Source: Croceicoccus hydrothermalis (lineage in GTDB: Bacteria > Pseudomonadota > Alphaproteobacteria > Sphingomonadales > Sphingomonadaceae). Taken from it: a stretch of DNA of 64,000 nt. The DNA is taken from positions 186,001 through 250,000 of the forward strand of contig NZ_JAIQCI010000003.1 of assembly GCF_022378335.1 (NCBI RefSeq), read 5' to 3'. The notes beneath the pieces were generated by a model. That model was given only the letters and a program-made list of their open reading frames with translations. It did no database searches and had not been told where the DNA came from. Positions within the stretch are counted from its first letter, which is position 1, and each line of letters begins with the position of its first letter. Below are positions 45,249 to 55,663 of this stretch, piece by piece. A program made the position numbers and the translations under genes.

Positions 45249-46024
45249 CACCCCTCGCCCCGCATGGCGAGCAGCCGTTCCGCCTGCCGCAACGGTTCGG
45301 CGAGCAGGCCGCCCACGGTTTCGTCATCCCGCATCGACAGCAGCTCCGCCGGCGTCCCGCATGCCGCGATCCGCCCGCCCCGCATCACCGCGATCCGGTC
45401 GGACAGCAGCATCGCCTCCCCCATGTCATGCGTGACCATAACCGTGGTCAGCCCCATCGTGTCGTGCAGCGCGCGATAGGCCCGGCCAAGATCGCCGCGC
45501 GTCACCGGGTCGAGCGCTCCGAACGGTTCGTCCATCAACACGGTTTGCGGCTCTGCGGCGAGCGCGCGGGCAAAGCCGACCCGCTGCGCCTGTCCGCCCG
45601 AAAGCTGCGTCGCCATCCGCCCGGCCAGTTCGCGCGGCAGCGCCACCATGTCGAGCAATTGCGCCACCCGCGCATCGCGTCCGGCCCGTTCCGCCCCCGT
45701 CAAGGCGGGCACCAGCCAGATGTTCTGCGCGACCGTCATGTGTGGAAACAGGCCGATATCCTGAAACACATAGCCGATGGAACGGCGCAGATCCGCCGCC
45801 GACCGGTCCTGTACCGGCGCACCGTCGATGAACACCGCGCCCGCATCGCATTCCACGAGCCGGTTCACGGTCTTGAGCAGCGTGGTCTTGCCCGAGCCCG
45901 ACGGCCCGACCAGCGCCAGAAATTCGCCCCGCCCCACCGACACATCGACATCGCTGAGCGCGCGATGCCCATCATAGGCAACCGTGACACCGCGCAGGGA
46001 CAGCCGGGGAGAAGGTTCGGTCAT
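45248..46024 (-). CDS. Osmoprotectant ABC importer, ATP-binding protein
   Basis: 258-residue ABC ATPase of the OpuCA/OsmV/ProV group. Walker A GPSGSGKTT near residue 41, Q-loop YVFQDIGLFPHMTV, signature LSGGQAQRVGFARAL, Walker B VLMDEPFGALD and the switch HDMGEAML. It stops shortly after the ATPase core, without the CBS pair that senses ionic strength in OpuAA/ProV, so regulation through CBS is absent. First gene of the two-gene importer; its promoter should lie in the 390-bp gap upstream. Confidence 0.92.
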   Translation of the reverse strand: MTEPSPRLSLRGVTVAYDGHRALSDVDVSVGRGEFLALVGPSGSGKTTLLKTVNRLVECDAGAVFIDGAPVQDRSAADLRRSIGYVFQDIGLFPHMTVAQNIWLVPALTGAERAGRDARVAQLLDMVALPRELAGRMATQLSGGQAQRVGFARALAAEPQTVLMDEPFGALDPVTRGDLGRAYRALHDTMGLTTVMVTHDMGEAMLLSDRIAVMRGGRIAACGTPAELLSMRDDETVGGLLAEPLRQAERLLAMRGEG

Positions 46025-46380
46025 GCCCCACCCTTCGCGCAGCGCGCCGCATCGTGCAAGCGCGGGCTAAGCGCGCCGGTCGGCCCCGCATCGCGCGCGT
46101 ATCGCCCGGCACGCGGACGGATCATGGCCCGGCGTCGTCCTGCTTATGTTCGAACAGAAAAGGCAAATTCATGCGCCCGGTCGGCCAGGCGGGGCGTCGT
46201 CACCGGGGCCGCGTGCCGCCTCGATGCCAAGATGATGGTTGCGGGCACGATTGCGAGGAACGCCAGCGGGAGGCCGGGGGGCCAGGCAAAATCGCAAGGT
46301 TGGTCCTATCGCGCACCGACAGAATACGGCCCGGCGCAACCCGGCCATGCCGGAATCGTTTTCACCCCGCCACGACAAGG
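46025..46380. other. Intergenic region without a supported gene
   Basis: About 390 bp lie between the importer and the acyl-CoA ligase. No frame has a start with ribosome site and protein-like composition. The minus strand from about 46305 to 46150 carries a hydrophobic reading (PPGLPLAFLAIVPATIILA) preceded by an in-frame TAG and with no ATG. It could be a decayed membrane-protein remnant, or chance. The importer promoter is expected here but no hexamers stand out. Confidence 0.4.
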
Positions 46381-46413
46381 CGAAGCGGGCCGCCCGGCGC
46401 GCGGCCCTCTTCG
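46381..46413 (-). terminator. Hairpin immediately after the acyl-CoA ligase stop
   Basis: GGGCCGC (46387-46393) pairs with GCGGCCC (46401-46407), and CGAAG (46381-46385) with CTTCG (46409-46413) across one mismatch, giving about 12 bp of stem with a 7-nt loop. It begins one base past the stop codon at 46415. There is no U-run on the minus strand, so it could be a Rho-aided terminator or a 3'-stabilising hairpin. Confidence 0.45.
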
Positions 46414-46414
46414 C

Positions 46415-48055
46415 TCAGGATATGTCGGCGCGGATGCGTTTCTTGTCGATCTTGCCGACGCTGGTGCGCGGCAATGCATCGCGCAGTTCCATCCGCTCGA
46501 TCGCGGCATAGCGGCTGAGCCGGCCCTCCGCGATCGCCTGTTGCAGCGGTTCGTTCACCGTTTCGAGCGTGGGGGTCGCATCGCCACTGGCGACGATCAC
46601 CGCCGCCGGCCTTTCGCCCCAGTGCGGATCGGGCACGCCGATCACGGCCACTTCCGCCACGCCCCTGGTCCCCGCGATGAGATCCTCGATCTCGAGCGAG
46701 GGGATCCATTCGCCGCCGCTCTTGATCACGTCCTTCAACCGGTCGCGGATCTGCACCCGCCCCTCGGCATCGATGGTGGCGATGTCCTGCGTGTGCATCC
46801 ACCCGCCCCGCCACAATTGCGCGGAGGCATCGGCATTGCCGACATACCCCTGCGTCAGCCAGGGCGCCCGCACGACCAGCTCGCCGCGCGCCACGCCGTC
46901 ATGGGGCACGTCGTTCATGTCCTCGTCCACGACGCGGGCCGACACCAACGGCACCGTCACGCCCGCCATGGTCATCACATGCGGGTCGAGCGGCTCGCTC
47001 TCATCCCTGTATTGCGCGGCCCGCGACTGCGTCAGCATCGGGCCGGTTTCCGACATGCCGTAGCCCACATTGACGTTCATGCCGCGCGCGGTCGCGTCCT
47101 TCCACGTCGCCTCGGTCAGTGCGCTGCCGCCGATGATCATGGTCCAGCCGGCGAGATCGACCTCGCTCTCCGCCGCTGCGCCCAGCACCATCTGCAGGAT
47201 GGTGGGCACGCAATGGCTGAAGGTCACGCCATGGTCGCGGCGCAGGCGGCAGATCATGTCGGGCTCGTATTTCCCCGGATATACCTGCTTTACCCCGATC
47301 ATCGTCGCGACATAGGGCAGGCACCAGGCATGCACGTGGAACATCGGCGTCAACGGCATGTAGACATCGTTGATGCCGAAACCGGGCCGGCGCGTCGTCC
47401 CGAACGGCGCGTTGGATGCAAGGGTGAGCAGGACGATCTGCCGATGCGAATATTCCACGCCCTTGGGATCGCCGGTGGTCCCGGTGGTGTAGAAGGTGGT
47501 GGCGATCGCGTTTTCGTCGATGGGGCGGAACGGGAATGGCTCCTCCACCTGCGAAAGCAGCGCCTCATATTCGCCCGCCGCATATTCGGGCAGGGCCGCG
47601 CCGGCGCTTTCCTCGTCCTCCTCGATGACGATGATCGCCTTCACGCCGGTGAGCGTATCGCGCACCGCGTCGAGCAGGGGCAGGAAATCGCGGTGGACCA
47701 CGATAATCTCAGTTTTCGCGTGGTTCAGCGTGTACTGAATCTGCGCGGTGGGCAGGCGCACGTTCGCCGTCATCAGCACCGCGCCCATCATCGGCACCGC
47801 GAAATACGCCTCCAGGTAACGGTGGCTGTCCCAGTCCATGACGGCGACGGTCGTCCCCTCGCCCGCGCCATGGTCGGACAACACGCGGGCGAGCCGGCCG
47901 ATCCGCCCGCGCAGGTCGCGATAGGTCATGGTGAGCCGGTCGCGATAGACGATCTCCTGATCGGCGGAGGTCGCCAGCGCCGCATCGAGCAGATGCCCGA
48001 TCGTCAGCGGAAAATCATAGGCCTCGTCCGCCCGGCTGGCATAGCGCAGCGCCAT
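46415..48055 (-). CDS. Acyl-CoA ligase (AMP-forming, medium/long-chain type)
   Basis: 546-residue ANL-superfamily enzyme. P-loop/A3 motif TFYTTGTTGDPKG near residue 190, A5 GYGMSETGPML, A7 GGWMHTQDIA, A8 DRLKDVIKSGGEWIPS, and the catalytic Lys in RTSVGKIDKKRIR close to the end. It activates a carboxylic acid to its CoA thioester. Closest in feel to the alkyl/medium-chain FadD group. AGGAG precedes the ATG at 48055. It is the last gene of the cluster with an alpha/beta hydrolase, SDR and Baeyer-Villiger monooxygenase, where it could activate the acid released by ester hydrolysis. Confidence 0.92.
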   Translation of the reverse strand: MALRYASRADEAYDFPLTIGHLLDAALATSADQEIVYRDRLTMTYRDLRGRIGRLARVLSDHGAGEGTTVAVMDWDSHRYLEAYFAVPMMGAVLMTANVRLPTAQIQYTLNHAKTEIIVVHRDFLPLLDAVRDTLTGVKAIIVIEEDEESAGAALPEYAAGEYEALLSQVEEPFPFRPIDENAIATTFYTTGTTGDPKGVEYSHRQIVLLTLASNAPFGTTRRPGFGINDVYMPLTPMFHVHAWCLPYVATMIGVKQVYPGKYEPDMICRLRRDHGVTFSHCVPTILQMVLGAAAESEVDLAGWTMIIGGSALTEATWKDATARGMNVNVGYGMSETGPMLTQSRAAQYRDESEPLDPHVMTMAGVTVPLVSARVVDEDMNDVPHDGVARGELVVRAPWLTQGYVGNADASAQLWRGGWMHTQDIATIDAEGRVQIRDRLKDVIKSGGEWIPSLEIEDLIAGTRGVAEVAVIGVPDPHWGERPAAVIVASGDATPTLETVNEPLQQAIAEGRLSRYAAIERMELRDALPRTSVGKIDKKRIRADIS

Positions 48056-48117
48056 TGGTTCATTCTCCTCTCACACGCGGTCCGGGTGTTTTCATGCGCC
48101 CGGTCCCGCCTTTTCAA

Positions 48118-49074
48118 TCATTCGCGCGAAATGCGCTTCGCCTGGGACAGCACCCATTGCGCGGTCTTGTCCGGCCAGGTCACGGGGATCATGTGCCCGC
48201 CCTCGATCACGGTCAGCTCGCCATTGGGGAGCGCATCGGCGGTGCGCGTTCCGTGGACCATCGGGTCGAGCAGCGTGTCGCCCTCCCCGAACAAGATGCC
48301 CACCGGCATCATGATCTCGCCATAGCGCGGAGAAATCGCCTCCATGTCGTCCTTCGCATGACACAGGTCGGACGACGCCGCGCGAAAGGCGGAGGGACGC
48401 AGGGCCAGTGCCCCGCCGCCCCGCGTCGCGAAATCGGCGGGCGGCGTATCGGGGGAAAAGACGAAGCGCTGCTGCTCCTCCGCCCGGCGCAGCGACATCG
48501 GCGTCGCCAGCGTCCACGCCACCGCCTCGCGTTTTGCAGGCGAGGGAATGGCGAGATTGGCGAACACGCCCGGCTCGTCCACCGGCTGCGTCAGCGGGGC
48601 CAGCAGGGCCAGCCCGCCCACCGCGTCCGGCGCGTGGAGCGCGAGCGCGAGCGACACCGCCCCGCCCATCGAATGCCCCACCACCAGCGGCCGGTCGAGA
48701 TCGAGCGCGGCGATCACCTGCGCGATGATGGCGGCCTGCGCGCGCAGCCCCTTGTCCTCAGCCCCGGTCCACGTGGAATAGCCGCATCCCGGCCGGTCGA
48801 TCACGATGACGCGGTGATCCTTCACCAGCCGTTCGGCCAGCGCATAGGTGAGGTTGCGCATCTGTCCGTAAAGGCCGTGGATCATCACGATCGGCGGGCC
48901 GGAACCCATGTCGACATAGTGAATGCGCGCATCGTTCACGCGGAGAAAGCGCCCGTCGCGCGGCACCATCTGTTCCGCCTTGCGCGCGGTCAGCGCGGTG
49001 AACCCGACAAGCCCCAGCCCGCCCAGCGCGGCGCCGCTCGCGGCCAGCGTGGCCATGCGTCTCATAAAACTCAT
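48118..49074 (-). CDS. Alpha/beta hydrolase with N-terminal membrane anchor
   Basis: 318 residues. A hydrophobic N-terminus (MATLAASGAALGGLGLVGFTAL) could be a membrane anchor or signal. The catalytic fold shows the oxyanion HGLYGQ, nucleophile in VVGHSMGGAVSL, acid in GEGDTLLD and His in EGGHMIPVT. Likely an esterase. It starts two bases after the SDR stop, within the BVMO-SDR-hydrolase-ligase run, so cleavage of a Baeyer-Villiger ester or lactone product is the reasonable proposal. Substrate unproven. Confidence 0.9.
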   Translation of the reverse strand: MSFMRRMATLAASGAALGGLGLVGFTALTARKAEQMVPRDGRFLRVNDARIHYVDMGSGPPIVMIHGLYGQMRNLTYALAERLVKDHRVIVIDRPGCGYSTWTGAEDKGLRAQAAIIAQVIAALDLDRPLVVGHSMGGAVSLALALHAPDAVGGLALLAPLTQPVDEPGVFANLAIPSPAKREAVAWTLATPMSLRRAEEQQRFVFSPDTPPADFATRGGGALALRPSAFRAASSDLCHAKDDMEAISPRYGEIMMPVGILFGEGDTLLDPMVHGTRTADALPNGELTVIEGGHMIPVTWPDKTAQWVLSQAKRISRE

Positions 49075-49076
49075 GA

Positions 49077-49891
49077 TTACAATCTCCGTCCCAGCAGGCG
49101 CCAGTATCCCACCGGCATGATGCGTTCGATCACGGACACGATTTTCGCGTCCTTCCCAACGAGAACGCGCGGACGCTGCGCTTCTATCCCGCGCGCGATG
49201 ATTTCGCCCGCCTCCGCCGGATCCATGACGAGCGCCTTTTCGAACTTGCGCTTGTGCTTTTCCCGCGTTTCGGGGTCGACCCCCTCGCCGATGGTTGCAT
49301 TGGCCGCGATATTGGTGCGCACGCCGCCGGGATGCAACACCGTCACGCCGACGGGCGAGCCTGCTGCCTCAAGCTCGTTACGCAAGGCTTCGGAAAAACC
49401 GCGCACGGCGAATTTCGACGCGGCATAGGCGCTCTGCCCCGGCGGCGCGATCAGGCCGAACAGGCTCGACAGGTTGACGATCCGCGCCTGCGTCCGTTGT
49501 TCAAGATGCGGCAGGAACGCGCGCGTCATCGACACCACCCCGTCGAAATTGACCGCCATCACCCGGTCGAACTGCGCCGTGCTGATCTCGCCAAAACCAC
49601 CGCCTAGCGCGATGCCCGCATTGTTGACCACGATGTCGACCGCGCCATGCGCCGCGATCACCGCATCGGGAAGCGCGGCCACCGCGTCCCTGTCCGACAC
49701 GTCGAGCACATGGACCGAATTCTGCACCCCATTGCCGACGAGCCGCGCCGTTTCGGCCAATCCCGCCTCGTCCACATCGCACAGCGCGACATTGCACCCC
49801 CGCCGCGCCAGCGAGCGGGCCAGCGCCCGGCCGATCCCGCCGCCCGCACCGGTGATGACGGCGATCTTTCCGTCCAGATTCATGGACCTGC

Positions 49892-49895
<4 letters not shown>
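49077..49895 (-). CDS. Short-chain dehydrogenase/reductase (SadH-like)
   Basis: 272 residues. NAD(P)-binding TGAGGGIGRALA near residue 15, NNAGIAL, catalytic Ser in VNLSSLFGLIAPPG and the YAASKFA motif (Tyr and Lys). The C-terminal extension (EKHKRKFEKALVMDPAEAGEII through VSVIERIMPVGYW) is characteristic of the SDRs found with BVMOs in mycobacteria and sphingomonads. It would oxidise an alcohol to the ketone used by the monooxygenase, or the reverse. ATG at 49895 overlaps the BVMO stop (ATGA). The longer upstream frame is BVMO antisense-frame sequence. Confidence 0.92.
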
Positions 49896-51433
<1,538 letters not shown>

Positions 51434-51463
51434 GCCCCTGTTTGAAAACTCGGTACGCCGATG

Positions 51464-51508
51464 TCAAGCGGCGCGGCCGGCACTCTCGCACCGGGCCGCG
51501 CCGCTTGA
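51464..51508. repeat. Perfect 15-bp inverted repeat between OYE and BVMO genes
   Basis: TCAAGCGGCGCGGCC (51464-51478) is mirrored exactly at 51494-51508 around a 15-nt loop. It lies 10 bp after the Old Yellow Enzyme stop and 31 bp before the BVMO start. There is no U-run on either side, so it is not a standard terminator. It could stop or attenuate readthrough from the OYE gene, or be a regulator site; the arms are longer than most operators. Confidence 0.6.
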
Positions 51509-51517
51509 ACACCCGGT

Positions 51518-52636
51518 TCAGGCAAGCGTGGCGAGATCGGCCGGATCGAACCCCTTCAAACCGTCCGCGTCGCCTTTGCGAATACGGTTCGCCCAGTCGG
51601 GATTGCTGATGAGCGCGCGGCCCACGGCGATGAGGTCGAATTCCTCCCGCTCCATCCGCGCGACGAGATTTTCGACGCCGGTGCTCTGCGATTTTTCGCC
51701 GCCGAACGCCGCGATGAACTCGCCCGACAGCCCGACCGAGCCGACGCTGATCGTCGGGGCGCCGGTGACCTTCTTCGCCCATCCGGCAAAGTTCAGCCCG
51801 TCCTCGCCGTCGATCTCCGGGAATTCCGGTTCCCAGAAACGGCGCTGCGAACAATGGAGAATATCGGCGCCTGCATCGACCAGCGGGCCGAGCCATGCCT
51901 CCATCTCCTCCGGCGTGGCGGCAAGACGGGCGTCGAAATCCTGCTGCTTCCACTGGCTCACCCGGAGAATCAGCGGATAGCCGGGGCCGACCGCCTCGCG
52001 CATGGCGGCGACAATCTCGGCGGCGAAGCGCGAACGTTCGGCAATCGTGGGGCCATTGTACCGGTCCTGCCGCGCATTCGTGCCGGGCCAGAAGAATTCG
52101 TCCACGAGATAGCCGTGCGCGCCGTGCAATTCGGCCGTGTCGAAGCCCAGCCGCTTGGCATCCGCGGCCGCACGGGCGAAGGCGGCGACCGTGTCGGCGA
52201 TGTCTTCCTCCGTCATCGCCTTGCCGCGCGGCTTGCCGGGGGCGAGCAGGCCCGACGGGCTCTCCACCTCGGCATCGGGGGTCCAGCCGGCGTTCCCCTT
52301 GGTCGCGCCGGTATGCCAGATCTGCGGCCCCATCTTCCCGCCGGCATCGTGCACCGCGTCGATCACCTCGCTCCACCCGGCGAGCGCGGCATCGGAATGG
52401 AAGAGAGGAATATCCTTTTCATTGCGCGATGCCGGGCGGTCGATCACCGTCCCTTCGGACAGGATGAGTCCGACGCCCCCTTCGGCCCGGCGGCGGTAAT
52501 ATTCGGCATTGGCAGTGCCGGGAATGCCATCGGGCGCGGCGGCGCGCGTCATCGGCGCCATGACGATGCGATTGTCGAGCGACAGGCCCGCATGGTCGAA
52601 AGGCTGAAACAAAATATCGGTAACAGGGGACGGCAT
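51518..52636 (-). CDS. Old Yellow Enzyme family ene-reductase
   Basis: 372 residues, FMN TIM barrel. LDNRIVMAPMTRAAAPDGIPG near residue 20, WHTGATKGN, the OYE signature ELHGAHGYLVDEFFWPGTNARQD, and RVSQWKQQDFD. It reduces activated C=C bonds (enones, nitro compounds) with NAD(P)H. The start at 52636 (MPSPVTDILFQPFDHAG) is the family N-terminus; 59 further in-frame codons upstream are not similar. It stands between the LysR gene and the BVMO cluster on the same strand, so saturating an enone before Baeyer-Villiger oxidation is a plausible role. Confidence 0.92.
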   Translation of the reverse strand: MPSPVTDILFQPFDHAGLSLDNRIVMAPMTRAAAPDGIPGTANAEYYRRRAEGGVGLILSEGTVIDRPASRNEKDIPLFHSDAALAGWSEVIDAVHDAGGKMGPQIWHTGATKGNAGWTPDAEVESPSGLLAPGKPRGKAMTEEDIADTVAAFARAAADAKRLGFDTAELHGAHGYLVDEFFWPGTNARQDRYNGPTIAERSRFAAEIVAAMREAVGPGYPLILRVSQWKQQDFDARLAATPEEMEAWLGPLVDAGADILHCSQRRFWEPEFPEIDGEDGLNFAGWAKKVTGAPTISVGSVGLSGEFIAAFGGEKSQSTGVENLVARMEREEFDLIAVGRALISNPDWANRIRKGDADGLKGFDPADLATLA

Positions 52637-52724
52637 GGCGGCGGATACTCCGGAAAACTGGCGGGGGGCAGGACAGATCCAAAAATTCGGATCGATCCGC
52701 CAACTATGCCGCAAATGCGAAATT

Positions 52725-53648
52725 TCAAGGTTCCGGTATGTCGTTTCCATGCCTTGCAACGTCGTGCACCCCCGCCAGCCGCGCCGGCAGACGCGCGCGC
52801 AGCATGGCGACAAGCTGGCTGATTTTGGGCGAGAGATGCCGCCGCTGCGGATAGACGGCCCAGATCGGCTCGGGTGGCGGGGCCATGTCCTCCAGCAAGG
52901 GGATCAGCCGCCCCGCGGTCACATGGCGCCGGGCATAGAACGCCGGAAGCTGGCATATCCCCATCCCGTGCAGCGCAGCGTCGAGCACGGCCGCCCCGCT
53001 GTTGCAGCGCCACCGGCCCACTGGGCGCACCACCGCATCGCCGCGAAACCGCCACGCCCCCGACGACCCGCCGAGACAGGCGTGGTCCGAAAGCTCCGCC
53101 AGCGTGCGCGGATAGCCGTACGCCGCCAGATAGTCCGGCGCGCCACAGGTGATCAGTGCGCGTTCCGCCACCCGTGTCGCGATCAGGCGCGAATCGTTCA
53201 GCTGCCCTGTACGAATGGCGATGTCGTACCCCTCGGCAATGAGGTCGATCACGTCATTGTCGAGATCGACCGTCACCGAAAGCGCCGGGAACCCCTGCGT
53301 AAATTCGCGGACGAGAGGCGCGACGAATTGTTCGCCCAGCGCGTAGGAGCAGGTGAGCCGCAATTCGCCGCGCGGTTCGCCGTCGCGGGTGATGGCGGCG
53401 ATCGCCTCCTCCCGCTCGTCCACGATGCGGCGGCAATCCTCGAAAAATATGCGTCCCGTATCGGTCAGGCGGAGTGAGCGCGTGGTGCGATGGAACAATT
53501 GCGCCTGTACCCGCGTCTCCAGCCGGGCGACGGCGCGGCTCATATGCGTGACCGACGCGCCGAATGCGCGGGCGCCGGCGGTAAAGCTGCCCGCCTGCGC
53601 GACCGCGACGAATTCCTCGATGCCGTCCCATCCGCCGATCATGGCCAT
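52725..53648 (-). CDS. LysR-family transcriptional regulator
   Basis: 307 residues. N-terminal winged helix ([36 protein letters not shown], with [15 protein letters not shown]), then a periplasmic-binding-like effector domain ([34 protein letters not shown]). The effector is unknown. It is divergent from the adhC operon and upstream of, and co-oriented with, OYE/BVMO, so either could be its target. The start ATG at 53648 gives the normal N-terminus; one at 53642 is equally usable; upstream codons are non-homologous. Confidence 0.92.
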   Translation of the reverse strand: MAMIGGWDGIEEFVAVAQAGSFTAGARAFGASVTHMSRAVARLETRVQAQLFHRTTRSLRLTDTGRIFFEDCRRIVDEREEAIAAITRDGEPRGELRLTCSYALGEQFVAPLVREFTQGFPALSVTVDLDNDVIDLIAEGYDIAIRTGQLNDSRLIATRVAERALITCGAPDYLAAYGYPRTLAELSDHACLGGSSGAWRFRGDAVVRPVGRWRCNSGAAVLDAALHGMGICQLPAFYARRHVTAGRLIPLLEDMAPPPEPIWAVYPQRRHLSPKISQLVAMLRARLPARLAGVHDVARHGNDIPEP

Positions 53649-53660
53649 TCGCCCATCGTC

Positions 53661-53682
53661 ATTATAACCGTGCTGCGATAAT
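53661..53682. promoter_or_regulatory. Possible LysR-type operator
   Basis: ATTAT (53661-53665) and ATAAT (53678-53682) form an interrupted palindrome with a 12-bp spacer, close to the T-N11-A pattern of LysR sites. It lies 13 bp upstream of the LysR start and 20 bp before the candidate adhC -35. Suggestive only. Confidence 0.3.
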
Positions 53683-53701
53683 CCTTTTCTCAAATGCCCC
53701 T

Positions 53702-53730
53702 TTATCACCATCCGGCGGGATCGCTACACT
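53702..53730 (+). promoter_or_regulatory. Candidate sigma-70 promoter of the adhC operon
   Basis: TTATCA (53702-53707) and TACACT (53725-53730) are separated by exactly 17 bp, about 25 bp before the adhC start. AGGAG at 53743-53747 is the ribosome site. The hexamers are moderate matches to TTGACA/TATAAT. Confidence 0.42.
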
Positions 53731-53755
53731 CGCGCGCAAAGCAGGAGATACCTTT

Positions 53756-54862
53756 ATGAAAACCCGCGCCGCCGTTGCGTTCGAAGCGAAAAAGCCCCTC
53801 GAAATCGTCGAACTCGATCTCGAAGGTCCGAAAGAGGGCGAGGTCCTGGTCGAGATCATGGCGACCGGCCTGTGCCATACCGATGCCTACACGCTCGACG
53901 GGCTGGACGCCGAAGGGCTGTTCCCGAGCGTGCTCGGCCACGAAGGCGCGGGCATCGTGCGCGAAATCGGCGCCGGCGTCACCAGCGTGAAGCCGGACGA
54001 CCATGTCATCCCGCTCTACACCCCCGAATGCCGGCAGTGCAAAATGTGCCTGTCGGGCAAGACCAACCTGTGCAGCGCCATCCGCGAAACGCAGGGCAAG
54101 GGGCTGATGCCGGACGGGACCAGCCGCTTTTCGTACAAGGGCGAGACGATCTACCACTACATGGGGTGTTCGACCTTCTCGAACTTTACCGTGCTGCCCG
54201 AAATCGCCGTCGCGAAAATCCGCGAGGACGCCCCGTTCAAGACAAGCTGCTATGTCGGGTGCGGCGTCACGACCGGCGTCGGCGCGGTGGTCAACACGGC
54301 CAAGGTGAAGCCCGGCGACAATGTCGTGGTCTTCGGCCTCGGCGGGATTGGCCTCAACGTCATTCAGGGTGCGCGGATGGCCGGCGCGGACCGCATTGTC
54401 GGCGTCGACATCAACGGCGACAAGGAAGAATGGGGCCGCAAGTTCGGCATGACCGATTTCGTCAATCCCAAGGATGTCGGCAATGTCGTCGAACATCTCG
54501 TCAACATGCTCGATGGCGGGGCGGATTATTCGTTCGATTGCACCGGCAATACCAAGGTGATGCGCGACGCGCTCGAATGCTGTCACAAGGGGTGGGGCAC
54601 CTCGATCATCATCGGCGTTGCCGAGGCAGGCGCCACGATCGAGACGCGCCCGTTCCAACTCGTCACCGGGCGCAACTGGCGCGGGACGGCGTTCGGCGGG
54701 GCGAAGGGCCGGACCGACGTGCCCAAGATCGTCGACTGGTACATGAATGGCAAGATCGACATCGACCCGATGATCACCCACGTCCTCACGCTGGACGAGA
54801 TCAACAAGGGTTTCGACCTGATGCATGCGGGCGAATCCATCCGCAGCGTCGTCGTCTACTGA
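53756..54862 (+). CDS. adhC: S-(hydroxymethyl)glutathione dehydrogenase / class III alcohol dehydrogenase
   Basis: 368-residue zinc alcohol dehydrogenase. Catalytic-zinc region [13 protein letters not shown] and [12 protein letters not shown]; structural-zinc cysteines in [16 protein letters not shown]; class-III marks [17 protein letters not shown] and [27 protein letters not shown] site [15 protein letters not shown]. It oxidises the spontaneous adduct of formaldehyde and glutathione to S-formylglutathione and can also act as S-nitrosoglutathione reductase. First gene of an operon that ends with S-formylglutathione hydrolase. Strong AGGAG seven bases before the ATG. Confidence 0.97.
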   Translation: MKTRAAVAFEAKKPLEIVELDLEGPKEGEVLVEIMATGLCHTDAYTLDGLDAEGLFPSVLGHEGAGIVREIGAGVTSVKPDDHVIPLYTPECRQCKMCLSGKTNLCSAIRETQGKGLMPDGTSRFSYKGETIYHYMGCSTFSNFTVLPEIAVAKIREDAPFKTSCYVGCGVTTGVGAVVNTAKVKPGDNVVVFGLGGIGLNVIQGARMAGADRIVGVDINGDKEEWGRKFGMTDFVNPKDVGNVVEHLVNMLDGGADYSFDCTGNTKVMRDALECCHKGWGTSIIIGVAEAGATIETRPFQLVTGRNWRGTAFGGAKGRTDVPKIVDWYMNGKIDIDPMITHVLTLDEINKGFDLMHAGESIRSVVVY

Positions 54863-54875
54863 TCACCGGCGGTCC

Positions 54876-55214
54876 GTGCTCGCGACCTTTTTCGAATGGC
54901 GCATCCGTCCCGGCCGCGAAACGCAATTTCGCGACGCCTGGGACGCGATGACGCGGCTGCTGTTGGAGAAGAACAGCCACGGCTCCGCGCTTTTCACGAA
55001 TGAGGCCGGGCATTTCTGCGCCTTTGCACGGTGGCCCGACCGGGCGGCGCGCGACGCGGCCTTTGCCGCGCTGGCCGGAACCGAAATCGCCGCCGGGCCT
55101 TATGATGCCATGCGGGACGCCATGGAACGCGAGGTGCAGCGCATGGATCTCGACCTCGTTTCGGACCTGTGGTGCCCGCCCGCCCCCGACCCCGTGAATG
55201 GCCCGACCCCGTGA
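54876..55214 (+). CDS. Antibiotic biosynthesis monooxygenase (ABM) domain protein
   Basis: 112 residues from a GTG at 54876 (then LATFFEWRIRPGRETQFRDAW), 13 bp after the adhC stop. Single ABM-like ferredoxin-fold domain: strand, RPG-x-E-x-F helix, SALFTNEAGHFCAFARWPD, and a closing VSDLWCP. ABM proteins are small dimeric oxygenases or simply ligand-binding proteins; the exact role is unknown. Its place in a formaldehyde operon suggests service to that pathway. The stop falls inside a 17-bp tandem repeat, so the last ~8 residues (PDPVNGPTP) come from the repeat and may not be ancestral. Confidence 0.78.
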   Translation: MLATFFEWRIRPGRETQFRDAWDAMTRLLLEKNSHGSALFTNEAGHFCAFARWPDRAARDAAFAALAGTEIAAGPYDAMRDAMEREVQRMDLDLVSDLWCPPAPDPVNGPTP

Positions 55215-55234
55215 ATGGCCGGACCCCGTAATAA
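55185..55234 (+). repeat. 17-bp tandem repeat at the ABM stop codon
   Basis: CCCGACCCCGTGAATGG occurs at 55185-55201 and 55202-55218, directly abutting. A degenerate third copy (CCGGACCCCGTAATAAGG) follows to about 55235. Seventeen is not a multiple of three, so each copy shifts frame; the ABM gene stops on the TGA in the second copy. The third copy leads into the AGGAGAG ribosome site of the VOC gene. Confidence 0.9.
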
Positions 55235-55245
55235 GGAGAGAATGC

Positions 55246-55635
55246 ATGCTCAGCCACGTGATGATCGGCACCAACGATATCGACAAGGCGAAGGCCTTCT
55301 ATGAAAAGGTTCTTGCCGTCGTCGGGTGCAAAGGCGGGATGGACAACACCGCCAACAGCGGACATCGCCGCGTATTCTTCGCGCACGGCGGGTCCATGCT
55401 GGCCATCACGCAGCCGATCAATGACGAGCCGGCCACCACCGCGAACGGCATGACCATCGGCATTGCCTGCGATTCGCCGGAACAGGTGAAGGAACTGCAC
55501 GATGTCGCGGTCGCCAACGGCGCGACCAGCATCGAAAACCCCCCGGGCAAGCGCGAGGGGAGCATGGGCACGATCTACCTGTCCTATTTCCGCGATCTCG
55601 ACGGGCACAAGATCTGCGGCCTCCACCGCCCCTGA
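55246..55635 (+). CDS. VOC-family protein (glyoxalase/bleomycin-resistance fold)
   Basis: 129 residues: LSHVMIGTNDIDKAKAFYEKVLAVVG opens the first beta-alpha-beta module, and GTIYLSYFRDLDGHKICGLHR closes the second, with RDLDGHKI the usual last-strand motif. Candidate metal ligands are His4 and the late His; the final Glu of glyoxalase I is not obvious, so the activity is open. It starts at 55246 behind TAAGGAGAG; upstream in-frame codons are repeat. It sits between the ABM and fghA genes in the formaldehyde operon, perhaps handling a glutathione adduct. Confidence 0.88.
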   Translation: MLSHVMIGTNDIDKAKAFYEKVLAVVGCKGGMDNTANSGHRRVFFAHGGSMLAITQPINDEPATTANGMTIGIACDSPEQVKELHDVAVANGATSIENPPGKREGSMGTIYLSYFRDLDGHKICGLHRP

Positions 55636-55663
55636 TACGATACCAGCGAGAAGGACAGAACCC

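Noticed and set aside
46150-46305. Hydrophobic reading on the minus strand in the 390-bp gap
   Set aside because: It has an in-frame stop just upstream, no ATG or ribosome site, and no recognisable family; kept only as a possible remnant.
45428-48325. 965-codon frame crossing the ABC ATPase, the intergenic gap and the acyl-CoA ligase
   Set aside because: It is antisense to two clear genes and has no protein-like segment, even across the gap.
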